Origin: Bacillus sp. NEB1478 | Lineage (GTDB): Bacteria; Bacillota; Bacilli; Bacillales; Fictibacillaceae | Reading direction: 5' to 3' | NCBI RefSeq assembly: GCF_031582965.1 | Contig: NZ_CP134049.1 | Coordinates: 3,162,001 to 3,226,000, forward strand | Length of the DNA: 64,000 nucleotides | Part shown: in pieces, positions 24,995 through 34,565 of the stretch | How positions within the stretch are numbered: position 1 is the stretch's first letter | How the letters are laid out: every line of letters starts with the position of its first letter | The notes under the pieces: generated by a model | What the model saw: the letters and a program-made list of their open reading frames with translations, nothing else | The model's database searches: none | Told to the model about the DNA's origin: nothing | Made by a program: the position numbers and the translations under genes

Positions 24995-26266
24995 TTATAT
25001 CAGCTCCAGTGTCATGAAGTAAGGGTTCTCGATGAGTTCTTTTACCCGGTTCGTGAACATAACGGCCGTTGCCCCGTCTGCTACACGATGGTCGAATGAC
25101 ATAGAAACGTTCATCATCGAGCGAATCACGATCTCATTGCCGACCACTACCGGTGTTTTCTTTGTTTTATGAAAAGCCATTAATGCCACTTCAGGATGGT
25201 TGATAATCGGAGTTGCTGCAATGGATCCAAGAGGTCCAACGTTCGAAATCGTAAACGTCCCACCCGTCATATCAGAGCCTTTTAACTTGTTTGTTTTGGC
25301 ACGCGTGATCTTATCCTTCATATCAACCGCGATATCTCTTACATTTCGCTGTTCTACATGAGAAATGACCGGAACGATTAATCCTTCATCGGAATCCGTC
25401 GCAATCCCGATATTGACGTTTTTCTCAAGTCGGATCACTTCTTTTTCCTCATCCAGCTTCGCATTGAAAATCGGGAAATCTTTCAGTGCGATTTGAATCG
25501 CTTTTACAAAAAATGCGGCTACAGACACATTCATACCACGCCTATTATCTGGATCCATAGCTTTTAGCTGTTTCTTCAAATCCATTACAGCTGTAACATC
25601 GATTTCTTCAAAATGTGTAACGTGAGGAATCGTCGCGAGTGACTGAACCATCTTCTTCGCGATCTGTTTTCTGCGCCCTTTAAACGGAATCTCTTCCGCT
25701 TCCTTTGAAGCAGTAGCTGCTGATGATGTGACAGGTGTATCAACGGAATCCGCTTTTTCTTCTGCTTTAGGTGCGGAGCCATTTTCTATAAAACGATAAA
25801 CATCTTGATCTGTAACCCGGCCGCCTGGTCCTGTTCCTTCAATTTCTTCAATGCTAACGCCATTTTCGCGTGCAATCTTTCTTGTAAAAGGTGCAGCAAG
25901 TACGCGTTTATTCAACGTTGAAATACCGCCTGTAAACATTGTATTTTTCGGTGTTGCTATAATTCTATCAACAACAGGCTGTTCCTGTTCGGCTGCAGGT
26001 TCATCCTTCATCTCTTTAGCAGGTTGTGCGGAAACAGCTTCGATGGTAAGGATAACGGATCCCACTGTTACCACGTCGCCTTCTTTGACCTTTATGTCTT
26101 TAATCGTTCCGGCAGCAGGTGAAGGCAGTTCAGCAGTCACTTTATCTGTTTGCACTTCTACAAGCGGCTGATCAATTTTCACCGTATCTCCCGCTTTCAC
26201 AAAAAAGTGGATCACTTCTCCTTCATGCATACCTTCTCCGATATCATGCAGTTTTACTTCTACCAT
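24995..26266 (-). CDS. Dihydrolipoamide acyltransferase (E2)
   Basis: A 423-residue core protein. Residues 1-77 are a lipoyl domain with the modified lysine in VEVQTDKVTAELPSP; residues about 125-165 are the subunit-binding domain (FTRKIARENGVSIEEIEGTG); the acyltransferase domain ends with the active-site SFDHRVADGA. The single lipoyl domain and linker resemble branched-chain 2-oxoacid complexes. Here the operon starts with phenylalanine dehydrogenase, so an aromatic 2-oxoacid is also possible. Confidence 0.9.
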   Translation of the reverse strand: MVEVKLHDIGEGMHEGEVIHFFVKAGDTVKIDQPLVEVQTDKVTAELPSPAAGTIKDIKVKEGDVVTVGSVILTIEAVSAQPAKEMKDEPAAEQEQPVVDRIIATPKNTMFTGGISTLNKRVLAAPFTRKIARENGVSIEEIEGTGPGGRVTDQDVYRFIENGSAPKAEEKADSVDTPVTSSAATASKEAEEIPFKGRRKQIAKKMVQSLATIPHVTHFEEIDVTAVMDLKKQLKAMDPDNRRGMNVSVAAFFVKAIQIALKDFPIFNAKLDEEKEVIRLEKNVNIGIATDSDEGLIVPVISHVEQRNVRDIAVDMKDKITRAKTNKLKGSDMTGGTFTISNVGPLGSIAATPIINHPEVALMAFHKTKKTPVVVGNEIVIRSMMNVSMSFDHRVADGATAVMFTNRVKELIENPYFMTLELI

Positions 26267-26277
26267 GTTTCCACCTC

Positions 26278-27273
26278 CTAAAATTGCGTTACTTTTTCAA
26301 TCGCTTTTACTACACGGTCTGCACTAGGCAAATAGTGATCTTCTAAAGCGAACATCGGCACTGGCGTATCAAAACCAGTAACACGCTCAACCGGTGCTTT
26401 CATGTATAAAAACGAAGTGTCATTGATGAGTGATACAATCGTTTCGCCAAGTCCGCCCGTTCCAGGAGCTTCGTGAACAATTACAGCACGGCCAGTTTTT
26501 TGAACACTTTCTGCAATCATATCTCTATCTAGCGGATAAAGTGTGCGGAGGTCGATCACATCACATTTGATGCCTTTTTTTTCTGCCGTTTTAGCCGCTT
26601 TCGTCACAACATCAATCATCGCACCATAAGCAAAAATCGTTACATCGTCCCCTTCTTGCAAACGAGCAGCTTTTCCAAGGGGAACATTGTATTTTCCGTC
26701 CGGAACATCCATTTTTGTACTTCTGTAGCATCGCATCGGCTCTAAGAAAAGGACAGGGTCCGGATCTTCAATCGCCGAGATCAGCAATCCTTTTGCATCA
26801 TATGGATTTGATGGTACAACGACCTTCATACCAGGCATTTGTGTAAAAAGAGCTTCCACTGAATCAGAATGTATTTCAGGCGCACGGACACCTGCTCCGA
26901 ATGGTGCCCTTATAACCATCGGTACTGTAAAAGCACCAAGTGTTCGTGCACGAATACGGGATGCATGTGTCATGATCTGGTTGAATGCCGGGTAGATAAA
27001 GCCAAGAAATTGCATCTCAGCGATCGGTTTAAAACCGTTCATCGCAAGGCCGATAGAAGTTCCAATGATTCCAGATTCAGCAAGCGGTGTATCAATTACT
27101 CGTCTGTCACCAAACTCAGCAAACAATCCGTCTGTTGCACGGAAAACACCGCCGTTTTGTCCAACGTCTTCCCCAAGCACGATTACGTTCTCATGTTCCT
27201 TCATCATCACGCGCATGCCGTCTGTTACAGCTTGAACCATCGTTAATTTTTTCGTATCAACTGCCGTTGTCAT
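26278..27273 (-). CDS. 2-oxoacid dehydrogenase E1 beta subunit
   Basis: A 331-residue transketolase-like subunit. The N terminus has VLGEDVGQNGGVFRAT, then DTPLAESGIIG with the thiamine-activating glutamate and the C-terminal VIVHEAPGTGG. It forms an alpha2-beta2 heterotetramer with E1 alpha. Its ATG overlaps the E1 alpha stop (TAATG), so it depends on translation of the upstream gene, which is frameshifted here. Confidence 0.9.
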   Translation of the reverse strand: MTTAVDTKKLTMVQAVTDGMRVMMKEHENVIVLGEDVGQNGGVFRATDGLFAEFGDRRVIDTPLAESGIIGTSIGLAMNGFKPIAEMQFLGFIYPAFNQIMTHASRIRARTLGAFTVPMVIRAPFGAGVRAPEIHSDSVEALFTQMPGMKVVVPSNPYDAKGLLISAIEDPDPVLFLEPMRCYRSTKMDVPDGKYNVPLGKAARLQEGDDVTIFAYGAMIDVVTKAAKTAEKKGIKCDVIDLRTLYPLDRDMIAESVQKTGRAVIVHEAPGTGGLGETIVSLINDTSFLYMKAPVERVTGFDTPVPMFALEDHYLPSADRVVKAIEKVTQF

Positions 27274-28338
27274 TAGCGATCACCTCTCGACTCTGCATAT
27301 GCTTCTTTTTGGCTGTCAATCGGCCAAGGATTTTCAGCAAACACATGATCAAACATATCGTTAACATGGGCTGCAGGCATTTCTTCCATCTCTTTTACAG
27401 CGTTTTCGATTTCAGCTGTGAGCGATTCGGATAATTCAGCTGCCCATTGTTCATCCCACATGTTTTCCTTTTTCATAAAACGTTCTAAACGCAAAATTGG
27501 ATCTGTTGTTTCACGGCGTGAAGCTGATTCATTTTGGTCTCTGTACTTAGACGGATCATCCGCTGTTGTATGTGCTCCATAGCGCCATGTCACAGCTTCA
27601 ATCAATGTAGGACCGTCGCCTCTTCTAGCACGCTCAACTGCCGTCCGTGTATGAAAATAAACAGCGAAAACATCATTACCGTCTAATCGTACGCCTTCGA
27701 TTTCATACGCTAGCAGCCTTTTGAGCGATCGTTTTACTTTTCATTTGTTTTTCAATCGGAACCGAAATCGCAAAGCCATTATTTTGGTTAAAAAATACAA
27801 CGGGTGCGTTGAATACACTCGCAAAGTTCAAACCTTCATGAAAATCCCCTTCAGAAGTCGCTCCATCACCAAAGTAAACGATGGACGCACGGTCTGTTCC
27901 TTTTAGCTTTTCAGCCCAAGCTGCTCCTGTCGCGTGTAAAAGCTGTGATGCAATCGGCACTGCAGGCGGAAATATGTTCTTTCCTTCCGGAGGAATACAG
28001 CCCTCTTGACGACCTTTCCAATAAAGGAAAAGTGTCTTCAAAGAATGACCGAACGTCATCGTTGCTGCATGATCTCTGTAAGTCGGGAACATCCAGTCAC
28101 CTTCACCCATTACCATTGAGCTCCCGATTTGAGAAGCTTCCTGACCTTCAAATGGAACATATGTCCCGATTCTTCCTTGACGCTGCAAGTTAACACCTTT
28201 ACGGTCAAACAGACGGGCACGCAGCATCTTCGTATACAGCTCTTTAGTCAGCTCTTCGGTAATTTCACTGCGATACGTTTCATCCGTCCATTCACCGTTC
28301 TCATTAATGATTTGCATTTTCGGAAATAACTTCTCCAT
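27273..28338 (-). pseudogene. 2-oxoacid dehydrogenase E1 alpha subunit, frameshifted
   Basis: The thiamine-diphosphate subunit is encoded in two frames. ATG 28338 (ribosome site GGAGG) begins about 209 residues that include the TPP motif GDGATSEGDFHEGLN and end in QKAASV with a TGA at 27703-27705. The next frame continues from 27710 as AYEIEGVRLDGNDV and runs 146 codons to the stop at 27273, with the expected WRYGAHTTADD. Removing the single base at 27711 joins them into about 355 residues with conserved sequence on both sides. A real mutation and a sequencing error both remain possible; the site is not a homopolymer. Confidence 0.85.
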
Positions 28339-28352
28339 GAATGAATCCCTCC

Positions 28353-29453
28353 TTAGTTTCGAACCTGCCATTTAGGACGCTGGTTGTGAGCAAAAAAGCT
28401 GTTGCGTTTTGATCGAGCCACCATTTTTTCTTCACAATAACGATTGGCTGCTTCCATTGTAGAAATATTGTTTTGTGTGCTTTCACGATAGATTTGAATC
28501 AAGCTGTCATAGATCGCGCGTGTTTTTGTCAGTACCCGTGCTTTGTTCGGACTATAAAGTTCATCAGCAACCTGAATCAATCCGCCCGCGTTCACGATGT
28601 AATCTGGTCCATACAGAATCCCTTTTTGCTGCAGATACAAACCATGTTTGTCTTCAAGCAGCTGGTTGTTCGCACTTCCAACGATCGCTTTAACTTTTAA
28701 TTGTTCAATCGTTTCGTCGTGAATAATTCCGCCTAATGCACACGGAATAAAAATGTCCGCATCCACACCATAGATGTCACTGCCCTCTACTACTTCAACA
28801 TTTCCAGGAAGTAATTCAGCACGCTCTTGAATTTGTTTTAGCGCTTTTTCATTAATATCTGTTACATATATCTGTGCTCCTGCAGCCAAAAGCTGTTCAG
28901 CAACCTTAAAACCTACTTTTCCTAATCCTTGAATCGTATACGATTTATCTCCTAGATCATCAGTACCTTCAAGTGTCTGAATCGTTGCTTGAAGTCCGTA
29001 GATGACGCCTTGTGCTGTAGGAATCGAAGAATCGCCGCTGCCGCCGTACTCTTCTGGGACACCTACGATACAGTTTGTTTCTTTTAGTGCATGAACGAAA
29101 TCATCAGGCGTTGTTCCCATATCAGTTCCTGTGTAAAAACGTCCATTCAATGAATCTACAAATTGTCCGAAAGCCCTGAAAAGCTCTGGTGATTTGTGAG
29201 TTGTCGGATCTCCGATAATAACCGATTTCCCTCCTCCAAAATCCACGTCTGCTCCCGCACATTTGTAGGTCATTCCTTTAGATAAACGCAATACATCCTC
29301 TAACGCCTCATCGACTGATGAATAAGGTCTCATTCGGCATCCGCCTAAAGCTGGACCAAGCGTTGTGTTATGTATCGCGATAATCGCCTGCAAACCAGTT
29401 GATGGATCATTACAAAATACGACTTGCTCATGCTGTGATATTTTTTCAAACAT
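28353..29453 (-). CDS. pdh: Phenylalanine dehydrogenase
   Basis: A 366-residue amino acid dehydrogenase converting L-phenylalanine and NAD to phenylpyruvate and ammonia. The catalytic lysines lie in [19 protein letters not shown]; the NAD-binding fold is around [13 protein letters not shown]. The stretches [20 protein letters not shown] and [14 protein letters not shown] agree with the phenylalanine enzymes of Lysinibacillus and Bacillus badius as I remember them, and not with leucine dehydrogenases (which have AEDVGT and NPSPVTAYGV). First gene of the operon with the dehydrogenase complex; a cre box lies upstream. Confidence 0.82.
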   Translation of the reverse strand: MFEKISQHEQVVFCNDPSTGLQAIIAIHNTTLGPALGGCRMRPYSSVDEALEDVLRLSKGMTYKCAGADVDFGGGKSVIIGDPTTHKSPELFRAFGQFVDSLNGRFYTGTDMGTTPDDFVHALKETNCIVGVPEEYGGSGDSSIPTAQGVIYGLQATIQTLEGTDDLGDKSYTIQGLGKVGFKVAEQLLAAGAQIYVTDINEKALKQIQERAELLPGNVEVVEGSDIYGVDADIFIPCALGGIIHDETIEQLKVKAIVGSANNQLLEDKHGLYLQQKGILYGPDYIVNAGGLIQVADELYSPNKARVLTKTRAIYDSLIQIYRESTQNNISTMEAANRYCEEKMVARSKRNSFFAHNQRPKWQVRN

Positions 29454-29515
29454 GTTGAATCCCCCTAGTATTTCTCTAGTTCTCTTTGATTCTGTTTCAC
29501 TTTGCTGCTTTAAAG

Positions 29516-29529
29516 TGAAAGCGCTTACA
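29516..29529. promoter_or_regulatory. cre box (CcpA) upstream of the phenylalanine dehydrogenase operon
   Basis: TGAAAGCGCTTACA matches the consensus TGWAANCGNTNWCA at every fixed position. It lies 63 bp before the start codon, so glucose repression is likely. Confidence 0.8.
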
Positions 29530-29546
29530 TTTTAACTCAAAAAAAT

Positions 29547-29942
29547 TCACACTTTCATTTCGTCTATTTTTTGAGCAATGGCTGCTCTAGGTAAAATATA
29601 CTGTGTCACTTCCCCTTCACCCACAACGGCCTTTCCGTTATGAACGACTACATCACAAATAACCGCTTTGCCTTTTAATTCACGCAATGTTGCAGTGATC
29701 GTTAGGTTAGCTCCCTCTGGAGTTGGTGCCACATGCTTAGCAGCTACTCCGCCACCGATTCCTTCCTCATGATCTTCTAGATAAGGAAGAATAATCTGCC
29801 GGGCTGCCCATTCCATGTGATAGACCATACTCACGGTTGAATACGCAGGATGAACAAGGTTCCCTTCAAATTGTGCAAACATATCGGGTGTTACTGTAGC
29901 TGATATAGTAGCGATTTGACCAACTTCCATACCTGATTTCAT
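29547..29942 (-). CDS. Hotdog-fold thioesterase (FlK-like)
   Basis: A 131-residue protein of the fluoroacetyl-CoA thioesterase-like group: GMEVGQIATISATVTPDMFAQ, HPAYSTVSMVYHMEWAAR and a C-terminal GKAVVGEGEVTQYIL. It may release stalled acyl-CoA, as PaaI does in other phenylacetate clusters; no PaaI is present here. Its promoter (TTGACC-N18-TATGAT, 30022-29993) is overlapped by the same inverted motif found at paaK and paaA, tying it to that regulon. Confidence 0.72.
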   Translation of the reverse strand: MKSGMEVGQIATISATVTPDMFAQFEGNLVHPAYSTVSMVYHMEWAARQIILPYLEDHEEGIGGGVAAKHVAPTPEGANLTITATLRELKGKAVICDVVVHNGKAVVGEGEVTQYILPRAAIAQKIDEMKV

Positions 29943-29973
29943 GCATACACCTCATATCTTTCAAGAAATTTAT

Positions 29974-29994
29974 ATAACGTTTTCTTAACGTAAT
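29974..29994. promoter_or_regulatory. Candidate PaaX operator at the thioesterase promoter
   Basis: ATAACG-N9-CGTAAT, with spacer TTTTCTTAA. It overlaps the -10 of the thioesterase promoter. It matches motifs at 44818 and 46242. Confidence 0.6.
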
Positions 29995-30022
29995 CATATC
30001 ATTTTGTGTGATAAGCGGTCAA
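29993..30022 (-). promoter_or_regulatory. SigA promoter of the thioesterase gene
   Basis: TTGACC (30022-30017), 18 bp, TATGAT (29998-29993) on the minus strand. Confidence 0.65.
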
Positions 30023-30097
30023 TGAATCACCCGAATTGTTCCATTTGTTTGAAATCATTTACAATAATAGTGATCATAAATGAAGAGGTGTGGTTAA

Positions 30098-30514
30098 ATG
30101 GAAGAATGTTTATTTTGCAATCCAATGAATTTTCCAGAGCAAAAAATAGTTTTTGAGAATGATAGCTGTTATTTTCTTCAAAGTCCAAAAGCGCAAAATA
30201 TTTTAGAAGGTGCAGGACTGATCATCCCTAAAGCGCATAAAGAAACGGTTTTCGATCTCAGCGAAAAAGAATGGATGGATACATTTGATTTGATGCAGCA
30301 AGCAAAAAGCTTGTTAGATGAGTTACATACGCCTGACGGCTACAGTACGGGATGGAATGTGAAACCAGTCGGCGGCCAAAGCATCCCTCATGCTCATTTT
30401 CACATTATTCCTCGTTTTGCTGATGAGCCGTATGCTGGAAAAGGAATTAGAGCGTGGATTAAGTCCGAAGCAAACCGCAGACCTGGGAAGATGAGCGAGG
30501 CTGGAGTTAAGTAA
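30098..30514 (+). CDS. HIT family nucleotide-binding protein
   Basis: A 138-residue member of the histidine-triad superfamily. The triad is in SIPHAHFHIIPR, and CLFCNP at the N terminus supplies the zinc-binding cysteines. Members hydrolyse nucleotide conjugates such as AMP-amides; the substrate is unknown. GAGGTG precedes ATG 30098. Divergent from the thioesterase gene. Confidence 0.85.
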   Translation: MEECLFCNPMNFPEQKIVFENDSCYFLQSPKAQNILEGAGLIIPKAHKETVFDLSEKEWMDTFDLMQQAKSLLDELHTPDGYSTGWNVKPVGGQSIPHAHFHIIPRFADEPYAGKGIRAWIKSEANRRPGKMSEAGVK

Positions 30515-30573
30515 CTTTTTTTGATCGGGCATTGAATGAGAGTTCGTGCGAAATTTATCATTTGTTGACAGTT

Positions 30574-30645
30574 CGTGGTTAAATCAAAATTAACGTGGAT
30601 ATATTCGTGATTACCGTGGGTATATTTGGATTTACCGTGGAATTA
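30574..30645. repeat. Phased short-core array B2 (CGTGGATATAT)
   Basis: CGTGG cores start at 30574, 30594, 30615 and 30636: steps of 20, 21 and 21 bp. A related CGTG also occurs at 30606. The same core family as array B1, 11 kb away. Confidence 0.8.
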
Positions 30646-30729
30646 ATTAGATCACAGCACCTTACATAAAGATAAACACCCTATTTTCAGGATGTTTGTC
30701 CACTTTACGATTGTTTATTAGACTTTTTG

Positions 30730-30762
30730 AAAAAAATCCCGCTCATTTGAACGGGATTTTAC
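30730..30762. terminator. Bidirectional terminator
   Basis: AAAATCCCGCTC and its partner GAACGGGATTTT flank a short loop, between the HIT gene and the dehydrogenase gene. Confidence 0.8.
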
Positions 30763-30788
30763 TTATTTTTCAGCTTAAAAGCCTCTTT

Positions 30789-31511
30789 TTATACGTTCGG
30801 GTATTCTTGCGAAAGAGGGTGAAGCATGATTTCATCCACTACCATGTGCTTTGGCGCACTCGCCATGTAGGCTACTGCATCAGCGATGTCACTCACTTTC
30901 AGCCAGTCTTCTTTAAAATTAAGGCCTGGTTCGCTATCTGCAAAATACGTGTCGATCGCACCCGGATTCACCGTGCCAACTCGAACTCCGAACTCGCGCA
31001 GTTCTTGAGCTAATGAGCCGCAGAAACCTTGTACCGCATATTTTGTTGCCGTGTAAACTGATCCGTTCGCAATTGTTCGGCGGCCAACATCAGATGAAAT
31101 CGTGATGATTGTTCCTTCCTTACGCTCTTTCATGTGAGGAACGACTGCTGTACTGCACAAGAAAACACCTTGTACGTTTACCTCAAACATCCGTTTAAAA
31201 TCCTCCAAAGAATGTTCTTCTGCCAGCTTGAATTGCCCAATACCAGCATTATTCACTAATAGATCTACATGTCCAAATTGATCAAACGTTTGTTTAAAAA
31301 GTTCAGCAACATCTGCTTCGATCGATACATCGGCTTTTACTGCCAGAACCTCGTATCCTTTATCTTTTAATTCTTCAGCTGTTTTAAAAATACTATCAGA
31401 CGATCCGACAACCGTTAACTTCGTTCCAAGCGTACCTAATTTTTCAGCAATGGCTCTTCCGCATCCGCGTGAAGCACCAGTAACAACCGCTACTTTATTT
31501 TGCAGCAACAT
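30789..31511 (-). CDS. Short-chain dehydrogenase/reductase
   Basis: A 240-residue classical SDR. Cofactor motif VVTGASRGCGRAIAE, structural NNAGIG, catalytic Tyr-Lys in YTATKYAVQG and the Ser in TISSD. Length and motifs fit a FabG-like ketoreductase, but a lack of fatty-acid context leaves the substrate open. Confidence 0.82.
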   Translation of the reverse strand: MLLQNKVAVVTGASRGCGRAIAEKLGTLGTKLTVVGSSDSIFKTAEELKDKGYEVLAVKADVSIEADVAELFKQTFDQFGHVDLLVNNAGIGQFKLAEEHSLEDFKRMFEVNVQGVFLCSTAVVPHMKERKEGTIITISSDVGRRTIANGSVYTATKYAVQGFCGSLAQELREFGVRVGTVNPGAIDTYFADSEPGLNFKEDWLKVSDIADAVAYMASAPKHMVVDEIMLHPLSQEYPNV

Positions 31512-31553
31512 TAATCATCCTTTCAGCATTCGCATTCTGACTCATTATAAGGT

Positions 31554-31590
31554 AAAAAAGGCGCAGAACCAAATCGTCTGCGCCGCTTTT
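31554..31590 (-). terminator. Terminator of the NSS transporter gene
   Basis: GGCGCAGA pairs with TCTGCGCC and is followed on the minus strand by six T. Confidence 0.8.
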
Positions 31591-31592
31591 CA

Positions 31593-32942
31593 TTAACCTG
31601 TTATCATTTTAAAAATACCGAGACTGTTCAGGAATACGATAAAAATAATGACCGGAACTACATATCGAATCAGCATAAGCCACATCGCAAATCCTCTGAC
31701 CGTTACGGAAGATCCTGCTTTAAATTCCTGAAGAAGCAGGTCTTTTGGATATCTATAACCTACAAATAAGGCAATGAACAATGCACCTAAAGGTAACAGA
31801 ATATTACTTACTAAATAGTCCAATTGATCAAAGATGATTTTATCAAATAAAGTAACATGTGATAAAACACCGTAAGAAAGTGTTGAAGGAACACCGAAAG
31901 CAAAGATTAACAATCCAATGATCCACGACCATTTTGCACGGTTTGTTAATTTACCTTTTGTAATGGATGCCACAATGATTTCAAGCATCGAAAACGCAGA
32001 CGTTAATGTTGCGAACAAGAACAATGCCAGGAAAACGATAAAAAAGAATTGTCCAAACATGATCTGATCAAATACCGCAGGAAGGACGACAAACAATAAT
32101 CCTGGTCCTTCAGTCGGCTTAAGACCAAGCGAGAAAACTCCAGGGAAAATCGCCAATCCAGCCAATAGTGAAATCAAAACGTTCAGCAGCACAATAGTCG
32201 TTGCCGATTTGGTCAAACTCTCATTTTTTCCTAAATAAGAACTATACGTTACCATAACGGAAATACCGACACTTAGAGAAAAGAACGATTGTCCCAATGC
32301 AAAAAGAACATCATCTCCACCGATCTCTGAAAAATCAGGGTAAAGAAAAAACTTAACGCCCTCCATCGCACCGTCAAGTGTTAGTGAACGGATAATAAGA
32401 ACGGCAAAAAGGACAAAAAGTGCAGGCATCATTATTTGATTTGCTTTTTCAATCCCGTTCTTAATCCCGCGACTTACAACAAAAATCGTGATAATCATAA
32501 AAACAAATTGCGAAACCACTGCCGGCCAAGTGCTTGTAATCGATTCACCAAACATCTGATTAAAATCATGATTAAAGAAATTTGATGAGAAGCTTTTGCT
32601 TAAATAAAGAACAATCCAGCCGCCAATCACACTGTAAAAAGATAAGAGAATAAAGGCAGTAACTACACCCATTCTGCCCAGCCACGGCCAAGCAGATCCT
32701 GGTGCAAGTGTCCGATAAGCAGAAATCGCTTCTTTCTGAGCACCTCGTCCGATCACAAATTCAGCCATCAGTAGTGGAAAACCTACTAAAAATGTAAACA
32801 ATAAAAAGATAAGAAAAAATGCACCGCCCCCGCTTGTTCCAACTACATAAGGAAATTTCCATATGGCCCCGAGTCCGATCGCTGACCCTGCTGCTGCTAA
32901 AATGAACGCTAGCTTCGACGTCCATTGATCTTGCTGATTCAT
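31593..32942 (-). CDS. Sodium-dependent NSS-family amino acid transporter
   Basis: A 449-residue membrane protein with about 11 helices. The signature LAAAGSAIGLGAIWKFPY in the first helix forms the sodium and substrate site. Bacterial relatives of this length (MhsT, TnaT) import hydrophobic or aromatic amino acids with sodium. Given the phenylalanine pathway on either side, phenylalanine uptake is attractive but inferred. Confidence 0.82.
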   Translation of the reverse strand: MNQQDQWTSKLAFILAAAGSAIGLGAIWKFPYVVGTSGGGAFFLIFLLFTFLVGFPLLMAEFVIGRGAQKEAISAYRTLAPGSAWPWLGRMGVVTAFILLSFYSVIGGWIVLYLSKSFSSNFFNHDFNQMFGESITSTWPAVVSQFVFMIITIFVVSRGIKNGIEKANQIMMPALFVLFAVLIIRSLTLDGAMEGVKFFLYPDFSEIGGDDVLFALGQSFFSLSVGISVMVTYSSYLGKNESLTKSATTIVLLNVLISLLAGLAIFPGVFSLGLKPTEGPGLLFVVLPAVFDQIMFGQFFFIVFLALFLFATLTSAFSMLEIIVASITKGKLTNRAKWSWIIGLLIFAFGVPSTLSYGVLSHVTLFDKIIFDQLDYLVSNILLPLGALFIALFVGYRYPKDLLLQEFKAGSSVTVRGFAMWLMLIRYVVPVIIFIVFLNSLGIFKMITG

Positions 32943-32982
32943 ACTTATGTTTCCTCCTCTAATTCATTAACACCTAGTTAGC

Positions 32983-33942
32983 CTACATTAAACGCTTGTT
33001 TAATAAACTAACCGCTTCTTTCGCTTCTTTCATCATTTTCTCAAGCAACTCTTTTACTGAAGGAACATCTTTAATCGCTCCAGCAATCTGCCCGCTGTTA
33101 ATAAATCCGTTCTCCAAATCACCTTTTACAGCACCTAATATATGATGGTCTTCCGTAGTAAGCTGTTGAAATTCTTCAGGTGTGGTACCGCTTTTCTCAC
33201 GTTGAATAAGATGCTGGGCATATGGTGTATCATACAGTCTTCTAATCTTTCCGACGGAACGTCCGACAATCAATGTTTTCGTATCATCAGCTTGTACAAG
33301 CGAAGTTTTGTAAGATTCGTGGAATGGAGCTTCCTTAGTGGCGATAAAACGTGTACCCATCTGTACACCTTGAGCACCAAGTGCAAATGCAGCTGCCAAC
33401 CCGCTCCCATCCGCTATTCCTCCAGCCGCAATAACAGGAACAGAAACACTCCTGCAAACTTGCGGGAGCAGTGTCATCGTTGTAGTTTCATACGGAGAGT
33501 TCAGACCTGCTGCTTCGTACCCTTCCGCCACAAGCAGGTCAGTCCCAGCTGTTTCTGCTTTTTTCGCATGATAAACCGAGGCAATGACAGTGATCACTTT
33601 TATCCCATGTTCCTTTAGTTTTGGAATAAAAGGTGCTGGATTGCCTGCAGATAATGAAACGACTTCAACGTTATGCTTAATCACAAGTTTTAAAATTTCT
33701 TTCACATTTGATGAAACGGATAAAGGTACATTAACAGCAAATGGCCGCTCTGTCATCCCTTTTGTGGCAATGATTAAATTTTCCACTTGTTCCGGTGTCA
33801 TTGTTCCGGCGCCAATCGTACCTAATCCGCCAGCATTGGAGATTGCCGCTGCCAATTCGGCATTACTAACATTCCCCATTCCGCCTTGGATAATAGGGTA
33901 GGTAATGTTTAATTTTTCACAAATCGTATTCAATATCTCCAC
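32983..33942 (-). CDS. Nitronate monooxygenase-like / FabK-like flavoprotein
   Basis: A 319-residue TIM-barrel flavoprotein. PIIQGGMGNVSNAELA is at the N terminus, and GGIADGSGLAAAFALGAQGVQMG carries the FMN phosphate loop. The family includes 2-nitropropane dioxygenase and enoyl-ACP reductase FabK; a family decision needs alignment. Divergent from the carbonic-anhydrase-like gene. Confidence 0.75.
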   Translation of the reverse strand: MEILNTICEKLNITYPIIQGGMGNVSNAELAAAISNAGGLGTIGAGTMTPEQVENLIIATKGMTERPFAVNVPLSVSSNVKEILKLVIKHNVEVVSLSAGNPAPFIPKLKEHGIKVITVIASVYHAKKAETAGTDLLVAEGYEAAGLNSPYETTTMTLLPQVCRSVSVPVIAAGGIADGSGLAAAFALGAQGVQMGTRFIATKEAPFHESYKTSLVQADDTKTLIVGRSVGKIRRLYDTPYAQHLIQREKSGTTPEEFQQLTTEDHHILGAVKGDLENGFINSGQIAGAIKDVPSVKELLEKMMKEAKEAVSLLNKRLM

Positions 33943-34000
33943 CTCATATTCTTTCCTTTGTTATACTAAAACTATCTATGCAGTTGAGGAGGCACACTTT

Positions 34001-34516
34001 ATGAAATATACATTTAACGGTAAAACGCCAAACATTCATGAAAGCGCTTTTATAGCTCCTGGAGCACATATTATTGGTGATGTTGAAATCGGTGAAGGCT
34101 CTACCATCTGGTTCAACAGTGTTCTGCGCGGTGATGAAGGTCCTATTACAATAGGTAAAAAAACAAACGTTCAAGACAACTGTACACTTCACCTTTATGG
34201 AGGATTTCCACTTGTCCTTGAAGATGAAGTTTCAATCGGCCATAACGTCATTTTACACGGATGTACGATAAAAAAAGGAGCCCTCGTCGGCATGGGTTCC
34301 ACAATCTTAGATGGCGCTGAAATTGGTGAACAGTCTTTTATCGGAGCGAACACACTCATTCCATCAGGCAAAAAGATTCCTCCCCGCGTAATGGTTATGG
34401 GCTCTCCTGGAAAAATAGTCCGTGAACTGAACGATGAAGACCTTAAGCTCATTCAGCTGACGATCGACACGTATTACGAAAAAGGAAAACAATTTGCTGC
34501 CGAACTGAAAAAGTAG
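34001..34516 (+). CDS. Gamma-carbonic-anhydrase-like hexapeptide protein (PaaY-like)
   Basis: A 171-residue left-handed beta-helix protein. It has hexapeptide turns (HIIGDVEIGEGSTIW, GALVGMGSTILDG) and the three zinc histidines in HLYGG and IGHNVILHG. In phenylacetate clusters the equivalent PaaY is a thioesterase or regulator-modulating protein; elsewhere it is a carbonic anhydrase or YrdA/YtoA-type protein. It is adjacent to paaX, which favours the PaaY reading. Start ATG 34001 has GAGGAGG. Confidence 0.75.
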   Translation: MKYTFNGKTPNIHESAFIAPGAHIIGDVEIGEGSTIWFNSVLRGDEGPITIGKKTNVQDNCTLHLYGGFPLVLEDEVSIGHNVILHGCTIKKGALVGMGSTILDGAEIGEQSFIGANTLIPSGKKIPPRVMVMGSPGKIVRELNDEDLKLIQLTIDTYYEKGKQFAAELKK

Positions 34517-34522
34517 TAAACA

Positions 34523-34562
34523 GAAAGCACTTTCGTCAGATATTCCCGAAAGTGCTTTTTTT
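34523..34562. terminator. Bidirectional terminator
   Basis: GAAAGCACTTTCG pairs with CGAAAGTGCTTT, with T-runs, between the convergent paaY-like gene and paaX. Confidence 0.85.
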
Positions 34563-34565
34563 ATG

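Noticed and set aside
27703..27717. Programmed frameshift in E1 alpha
   Set aside because: No slippery heptamer, internal ribosome site or downstream stem is visible at the junction; a simple insertion is more likely.
28353..29453. Leucine dehydrogenase as the name of this gene
   Set aside because: The substrate-loop stretches ([18 protein letters not shown]) fit phenylalanine dehydrogenases better. The family is the same, so biochemical proof is still lacking.
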